NCBI GenBank assembly: GCA_030426345.1
Contig: JAUHYU010000023.1
Location: forward strand, 1-55,489
Source of the DNA: Bacteroidia bacterium
Lineage (GTDB): Bacteria; Bacteroidota; Bacteroidia; Cytophagales; Cyclobacteriaceae
Direction: 5' to 3'
Length of the DNA stretch: 55,489 nucleotides
A program made the position numbers and the translations under genes. The notes beneath the pieces are model-generated. The model did no database searches. It was not told the origin of the DNA and saw nothing but the letters and a program-made list of their open reading frames with translations. Positions 51,302 to 55,489 of the stretch are shown piece after piece. How positions within the stretch are numbered: position 1 is the stretch's first letter; each line of letters starts with the position of its first letter.

Positions 51302-52441
51302 ATGATGGCATCTTTTGTTTTCTCCTTGATCGCACTTTTCATCAACAGCTTGGATCCCGCACCAAAATTCAAAGCTCAAACCATTGATGCCAATATTGCC
51401 ATCGGCTATGGTCTGGCCATTGGCGACGTAGATGGCGACAAGAAGCCCGACATTCTGCTGGCCGATAAAAAAGAATTTGTGTGGTATAGGAATGGCGACT
51501 GGAAGCGATTCGTAATGGCTGAAAACCTCACCGCATCTGATAATGTGTGTCTGGCAGCGCGAGATATTGACGGTGATGGGATGGTGGAAGTAGCTGTGGG
51601 CGCACAATGGAATCCGGGTGAAACAACGGATGCTGAGATCTCCGGAAGCGTGCATTATCTTGTTAGGCCCAAAGATCCTACGAAAAAATGGACCGCAATA
51701 AAACTGCATCATGAACCAACCGTTCACCGAATGCATTGGGCCCGAACTAGTGGCAACCAATATCAACTTATCGTGTTGCCGCTTCACGGCAGAGGCAATA
51801 AAAATGGCGAGGGCAATGGTGTCAGAGTTTATGCATATCTGCCACCAAAGGATCCAAATCAGCCATGGAAAACTACCTTAATCGACCAATCGATGCACCT
51901 CACACATAACTTTGATCTTCTTGATAATGGGAGAACAGATCGGATGTATATTGGAGGAAAGGAAGGGGTAAAAATTTTTTCGTATGAGAATAAAAATTGG
52001 ACAACACCTGCCAAAGGCTTTATATCAGAGCATAGTTTTGGGGAAGTGCGTGTTGGTAAAATTGGGAATGAAAATTTCGTGGCAGGTGTAGAGCCCATGC
52101 ATGGAAACCAACTTTCTGTGTATTTATCTGACCACAACAAACGTATAATGCTTACTGATGAACTAAAGCAAGGCCATGCGCTGGCCACTGCTGATTTTCT
52201 AAATTCAGGGGTTGATCAAATCGTGATCGGCTGGCGGGAACCAAATTCCGAGCAGAAGGTGGGTATTAAGATATTTATTGCAAACGATAAGCAAGGAATG
52301 ACATGGTCCGGCTATTGGGTTGATGAAAATGGAATGGCATGTGAGGATTTGAAAGTAGCCGATCTGAATGGAGACGGCAAAAGGGACATCATTGCCTCTG
52401 GGAGATCCACGCACAATTTAAAAATTTATTGGGGGGAATAA
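51302..52441 (+). CDS. Secreted VCBS/FG-GAP-repeat protein
   Basis: ~379 residues from ATG 51302 (MMASFVFSLIALFINSLDP signal-like start; the frame from 51269 has a basic leader and is also possible). FG-GAP/VCBS repeats with calcium-binding DxDxDGxxD loops: LAIGDVDGDKKPDILLADKKEFVWYRNGDW, ARDIDGDGMVEVAVGAQW and VADLNGDGKRDIIASGR. A seven-bladed propeller is likely. Such proteins are common extracellular binding proteins in Bacteroidetes; the ligand is unknown. Confidence 0.85.
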   Translation: MMASFVFSLIALFINSLDPAPKFKAQTIDANIAIGYGLAIGDVDGDKKPDILLADKKEFVWYRNGDWKRFVMAENLTASDNVCLAARDIDGDGMVEVAVGAQWNPGETTDAEISGSVHYLVRPKDPTKKWTAIKLHHEPTVHRMHWARTSGNQYQLIVLPLHGRGNKNGEGNGVRVYAYLPPKDPNQPWKTTLIDQSMHLTHNFDLLDNGRTDRMYIGGKEGVKIFSYENKNWTTPAKGFISEHSFGEVRVGKIGNENFVAGVEPMHGNQLSVYLSDHNKRIMLTDELKQGHALATADFLNSGVDQIVIGWREPNSEQKVGIKIFIANDKQGMTWSGYWVDENGMACEDLKVADLNGDGKRDIIASGRSTHNLKIYWGE

Positions 52442-52530
52442 GTACATCATTAACCTGGGTCTGATTATTATTCACCAAAGGTAAATCAGAATGACCAATA
52501 CATGGATTATGTACTGATCATTGTTGATAC

Positions 52531-52557
52531 AGCAAAACCACCAAAAACCCATGAAAT
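52531..52557 (-). repeat. Dispersed repeat, copy 13 (inverted, diverged)
   Basis: Minus strand: ATTTCATGGGTTTTTGGTGG then TTTTGCT. Between the VCBS gene and the 3' end of the AHSA1-like gene. Confidence 0.4.
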
Positions 52558-52577
52558 CCATCACTTGGCAAATGCAC

Positions 52578-53009
52578 TTACCAAGGTTGACCTTCCCCTT
52601 TCTCGCAGTACGACACCAGACTACTGACGAAATGCTCCCATCCCTGTTTTGTCATTTCAAACGGATCCTGTCCGCCCCATTTTTCATCGAAACCGGCATG
52701 GGAGAAAACAACGCTACAGCCATCTGCCCGTCCTGATATTTCAGTTATAATTTTAGTGCCGATCCAAGCCGGGTTGGCATTTTCTGTACATTCCCAAACC
52801 ACCTTTTTGTTTGGGGCTAGAGACAGAGTCTTAAAACCCATTTCGACGATGGCACCCTGTTTGTCAAACTTCAACACGGAGTTACCGCTTTCGGTTTCTG
52901 CTACAGAACAGTCCTTCGACCACCAGCTGCTTATTCCTTTTTCCGTCGCTACCGCATTGTAAATTGTTGTGGGAGTAGCCTTGATCTCCAAATTGTGTGT
53001 AATGTCCAT
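52578..53009 (-). CDS. AHSA1/SRPBCC-family protein
   Basis: 143 residues: MDITHNLEIKATPTTIYNAVATEKGISSWWS and WECTENANPAWIGTKIITEISGR...SHAGFDEKWGGQDPFEMTKQGWEHFVSSLVSYCEKGEGQPW give the START-like helix-grip fold of AHSA1 proteins. Ligand unknown; often paired with ECF sigma or ArsR genes, not here. Convergent with the VCBS gene. Confidence 0.85.
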   Translation of the reverse strand: MDITHNLEIKATPTTIYNAVATEKGISSWWSKDCSVAETESGNSVLKFDKQGAIVEMGFKTLSLAPNKKVVWECTENANPAWIGTKIITEISGRADGCSVVFSHAGFDEKWGGQDPFEMTKQGWEHFVSSLVSYCEKGEGQPW

Positions 53010-53159
53010 TTTTTGATTATTTTAAAGGTTCATTTTCTTAAAGACAAACAGAGGGGATAAAAAGGGACAGGAATTGAAAAAATCTTTTTAAGAAAAAAGT
53101 ATCCATTGTTATGCACCTATTCTTACCTTCAGTCGACGCACATTTTTTTAGCTAATAAT

Positions 53160-53173
53160 ATGATTCAAATCAT
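53160..53173 (+). promoter_or_regulatory. CRP/FNR-type operator upstream of nirK
   Basis: ATGATTCAAATCAT is a perfect palindrome with the FNR/DNR half-site spacing TGAT-N4-ATCA, 60 bp before the nirK ATG, a position usual for activation under low oxygen or NO. Confidence 0.6.
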
Positions 53174-53232
53174 CAAAAACTTAAAATCATCGGCGTATAA
53201 TTGATAAAATTTAGAAAGAATAATTTATAACT

Positions 53233-54672
53233 ATGAAAAAACAGATTTCACAAAATAGAATTTTTTCTATTCTAGTTGTTGCCGCAATTTTATTTTTATG
53301 GTCTTGCTCCAAGCAAGAGAAGGCGGTTGATCCAGCATCAATTCAAGTCTCCGGCGAGCTGAAACCGGAACTTACCGCGCCACCTAAAGTTCCTTTTCCA
53401 GTAGGAAACAGGCCTGCTAAAAAGTTGATTATTGACATGGAAATTCTGGAACAAGAAGGTGAAATGGTCAATGGTGTCAAATATATCTATTGGACTTTTG
53501 GGGGAAGTGTCCCGGGAAGTTTTATCAGGACACGGATTGGTGATGAAGTGGAATTTACGTTGAAAAACCATCCTGACAATAAACTCCCTCACAATATTGA
53601 TTTGCATGCTGTCACCGGACCCGGCGGAGGGGCGGAGTCTTCTTTCGTAGCACCAGGTCATGAAATAACATTTTCATTTAAGACGCTCAATCCTGGTTTA
53701 TATGTATATCACTGTGCTACTGCACCTGTGGGGATGCATATTGCCAATGGTATGTATGGGTTGATTTTAGTAGAACCAGAAGGAGGATTAGCTCCTGTAG
53801 ATAAGGAATACTACATCATGCAGGGTGATTTTTATACCAAAGGTGCCCACGGACAGCCGGGACTGCAGCCATTTGATATGCAGAAGGCTGTCGATGAAAA
53901 TGCCGATTATGTAGTGTTTAATGGCAAAGTAGGAGCTCTAAATGGAGACAATGCCATCACCGCTAAGGTTGGGGAAACGGTTCGGTTATTTGTTGGTAAT
54001 GGTGGACCAAATTTGGTTTCTTCTTTTCATGTAATAGGGGAAATATTTGATAGGGTACATATCGAAGGTGGCAGTGCCATCAATGAAAATGTACAAACCA
54101 CGCTGATCCCTGCCGGTGGAGCAGCTATCGTAGAGTTCAAGGTGGATGTGCCGGGAACGTTTATTCTTGTAGATCACTCTATTTTCCGAGCATTTAACAA
54201 AGGTGCTTTGGGAATGCTGAAAGTTCAAGGTGAAGAAGACAAAACGATCTATTCGGGCAAAAAACAAGAAGGTATCTATAATCCGGAAGGGCGTGCTTTG
54301 CAATCTATGCCTGGCGAAGCACCTGCAATACCAACTGCCACATCAGCTGCAGAAAGGGTAAAACTAGGAAAGCAAATTTATTCGCAAACTTGCTTTGCCT
54401 GCCACCAGGGTGAAGGTCAAGGAATACCAGGAGTATTCCCTCCTTTGGCAAATTCGGATTATCTCAATGCAGATGTTGATCGGGCCATTGACATCGTACT
54501 CCATGGAAAAACAGGGGAAATTACGGTAAACGGAGAAAAGTACAACAGTGTGATGACAGCTCAAACCCTCAGCGATGAGGAAGTTGCCAACGTACTTACA
54601 TTTATTTACAACAATTGGGGAAATAATAAAACTGAAGTGACTCCGCAAATGGTTGCTAAGGTCAAAAAATAA
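53233..54672 (+). CDS. nirK: Copper nitrite reductase fused to cytochrome c
   Basis: Reduces nitrite to nitric oxide in denitrification. 479 residues. Lipoprotein signal ends at FLWSC (Cys25). Two cupredoxin domains follow: His120, His125 ([10 protein letters not shown]), His160-Cys161 ([16 protein letters not shown]), His169 and Met174 supply the type 1 and type 2 copper ligands, with the second-domain His in [16 protein letters not shown]-terminal cytochrome c (~370-460) has CFACH (387-391) and a distal Met in [14 protein letters not shown], so electrons can be delivered directly from the heme. The FNR-type site upstream suggests anaerobic control. The FGE-like gene starts 6 bp after its stop. 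Confidence 0.93.
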   Translation: MKKQISQNRIFSILVVAAILFLWSCSKQEKAVDPASIQVSGELKPELTAPPKVPFPVGNRPAKKLIIDMEILEQEGEMVNGVKYIYWTFGGSVPGSFIRTRIGDEVEFTLKNHPDNKLPHNIDLHAVTGPGGGAESSFVAPGHEITFSFKTLNPGLYVYHCATAPVGMHIANGMYGLILVEPEGGLAPVDKEYYIMQGDFYTKGAHGQPGLQPFDMQKAVDENADYVVFNGKVGALNGDNAITAKVGETVRLFVGNGGPNLVSSFHVIGEIFDRVHIEGGSAINENVQTTLIPAGGAAIVEFKVDVPGTFILVDHSIFRAFNKGALGMLKVQGEEDKTIYSGKKQEGIYNPEGRALQSMPGEAPAIPTATSAAERVKLGKQIYSQTCFACHQGEGQGIPGVFPPLANSDYLNADVDRAIDIVLHGKTGEITVNGEKYNSVMTAQTLSDEEVANVLTFIYNNWGNNKTEVTPQMVAKVKK

Positions 54673-54675
54673 AGA

Positions 54676-55446
54676 TTGATGATACGACTAACTGCTATGT
54701 TAGTATCTTTTCTTATTTCTTTTACAGGAATAAGTCAGCAATTGTCAGAGATGAAGCAAATCAAGGGGGGGGCTTTTGTCCCCCTTTATGGTGCTGATTC
54801 TGCTGAAGTTCCCATTGCTGATTTCAATTTGGATGTTTATCCCGTAACCAACCAACAATTTCTGGATTTTGTGAGGAAATACCCTAAGTGGCAGCGGTCT
54901 AAAGTGAAAAGGCTATTTGCCGATAAAAACTATTTATCTAAATGGCAAAACGACACAACTCTCGCCAAGGAGACATCTCTAAAATCTGCAGCCACTACTG
55001 TTTCCTGGTATGCCGCCAAGGATTATTGCGAATGTCAGGGAAAGAGGTTGCCAACCATGGATGAATGGGAGTATGCCGCGATGGCCAGCGAAACCATGCC
55101 AAATGCACAAAGGGATAGCGTATTCAATCAAAAAATTGTAGCGGGATACGAAATTCCCAAAACCTATAAAAACGAAGTAGGTAGCACCTACAAAAACTAT
55201 TGGGGCATTTACGACATGCACGGCTTGGTTTGGGAGTGGACGAGCGATTTCAACTCGGTACTGATCTCAGGAGAGTCAAGACAAGATGTTGATACGGAAA
55301 GGGATCTCTTTTGCGGTAGTGCAGCAATAAATGCCACCAATCTCATGGATTATGCGGCATTTATGCGTTATGCATTTAGGGGAAGCATCAAGGCAAACTA
55401 CAGCATCCAGAACTTAGGTTTTAGGTGTGCCAAAAACATACAATAA
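54676..55446 (+). CDS. FGE-sulfatase-domain (SUMF1-like) secreted protein next to nirK
   Basis: 256 residues. Signal peptide ending at TGISQQ (~20). SUMF1-like domain: MKQIKGGAFVPLYG, LDVYPVTNQQFLDFVRKYP, RLPTMDEWEYAAMAS, YDMHGLVWEWTSDF and LGFRCAKN. The two active-site Cys of true formylglycine-generating enzymes are not both evident (one Cys in CAKN and others in DYCECQGK), so catalytic activity is doubtful. In Bacteroidetes nirK clusters such a gene often follows nirK and may help its maturation; this is inference. The next gene starts in the overlap TAATG. Confidence 0.85.
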   Translation: MMIRLTAMLVSFLISFTGISQQLSEMKQIKGGAFVPLYGADSAEVPIADFNLDVYPVTNQQFLDFVRKYPKWQRSKVKRLFADKNYLSKWQNDTTLAKETSLKSAATTVSWYAAKDYCECQGKRLPTMDEWEYAAMASETMPNAQRDSVFNQKIVAGYEIPKTYKNEVGSTYKNYWGIYDMHGLVWEWTSDFNSVLISGESRQDVDTERDLFCGSAAINATNLMDYAAFMRYAFRGSIKANYSIQNLGFRCAKNIQ

Positions 55447-55489
55447 TGAAACGATATATAATTTTCACAGCAGTATTATCCTTTTTGAT
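55446..55489 (+). CDS. Start of a further gene in the nirK cluster (truncated by window)
   Basis: ATG at 55446 overlaps the stop of the FGE-like gene (TAATG) and gives MKRYIIFTAVLSFL, a typical signal-peptide start. Only 14 residues are present, so the product cannot be named. The overlap makes co-translation with nirK and the FGE-like gene likely. Confidence 0.55.
   Translation, partial: MKRYIIFTAVLSFL

Noticed and set aside
54763-54787. G8 run and later C5 run near the start of the FGE-like gene
   Set aside because: Considered as a phase-variable tract, but the reading frame is intact, the run is within a conserved GGAF motif, and one sequence cannot show length variation.
1-55489. rRNA, tRNA, CRISPR arrays, insertion sequences or prophage
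   Set aside because: No tRNA-like cloverleaf, rRNA segment, regularly spaced repeat array, transposase or integrase was seen on either strand.

Overview
The window looks like part of a Bacteroidetes chromosome, probably a Cytophagales-type marine or soil bacterium. The evidence is an AT-rich genome with little Shine-Dalgarno signal, several TAnnTTTG-type -7 promoter elements, a GldJ-like gliding lipoprotein, a TonB-dependent receptor with a CarboxypepD_reg-like N-terminal domain, a DUF4175 protein, and lipoproteins with short Bacteroidetes-style signal peptides. No rRNA, tRNA, CRISPR array, insertion sequence or phage gene was seen. The species is not identified.

Layout. 1-6.1 kb: 3' end of a histidine kinase, a protoporphyrinogen-oxidase-like flavoprotein, an esterase lipoprotein, lipB, manA, a YraN protein and a TauE/SafE permease. 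6.2-14.6 kb: a helical unknown, a non-coding stretch with DnaA-box-like repeats, a nitronate-monooxygenase-like enzyme, a LEA2 lipoprotein, arsC-like, an outer-membrane protein, an ECF42-type sigma factor with its DGPF/YCII partner, menB, an unknown secreted protein and comB. 14.6-24.2 kb: a Tat-exported sugar isomerase/epimerase-like protein, a TonB receptor without SusD, a membrane-anchored LuxR-type regulator, a secreted serine hydrolase, a large secreted unknown and a ModF-like double ABC ATPase. 24.2-31.5 kb: a TerB-like protein, a COX3-like protein, mfd, gldJ-like, comF and a small unknown. 31.6-42.1 kb: a co-directional run made of an oligopeptide-binding lipoprotein, DUF4175, an RsbW-like kinase, ybeY, mnmG, a methyltransferase and an Ig-like lipoprotein. 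42.4-55.5 kb: a TPR protein, PIG-L deacetylase, creatininase-like, acyl-ACP thioesterase, aldo/keto reductase, VOC protein, mscL, a three-gene SPFH/DUF4177-like/RHH operon (two of its genes are very small), a VCBS-repeat protein, an AHSA1-like protein, and nirK fused to cytochrome c followed by an FGE-like gene.

Two non-coding signals stand out. (1) The stretch from 37.5 to 42.5 kb looks like the chromosomal origin neighbourhood. Two parS-type palindromes (one identical to the published consensus) sit between ybeY and mnmG. About 4.5 kb further on, a 340-bp gene-free gap holds at least three perfect and several near-perfect DnaA boxes beside a very AT-rich inverted repeat. (2) A short dispersed repeat (CATGGATTTT, a few bases, then GCTTTTT) occurs about 15 times between genes, mostly close to gene 3' ends. 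Once it forms a perfect 38-bp palindrome. A few copies also lie inside or at the edges of coding sequences. I know of no name for it.
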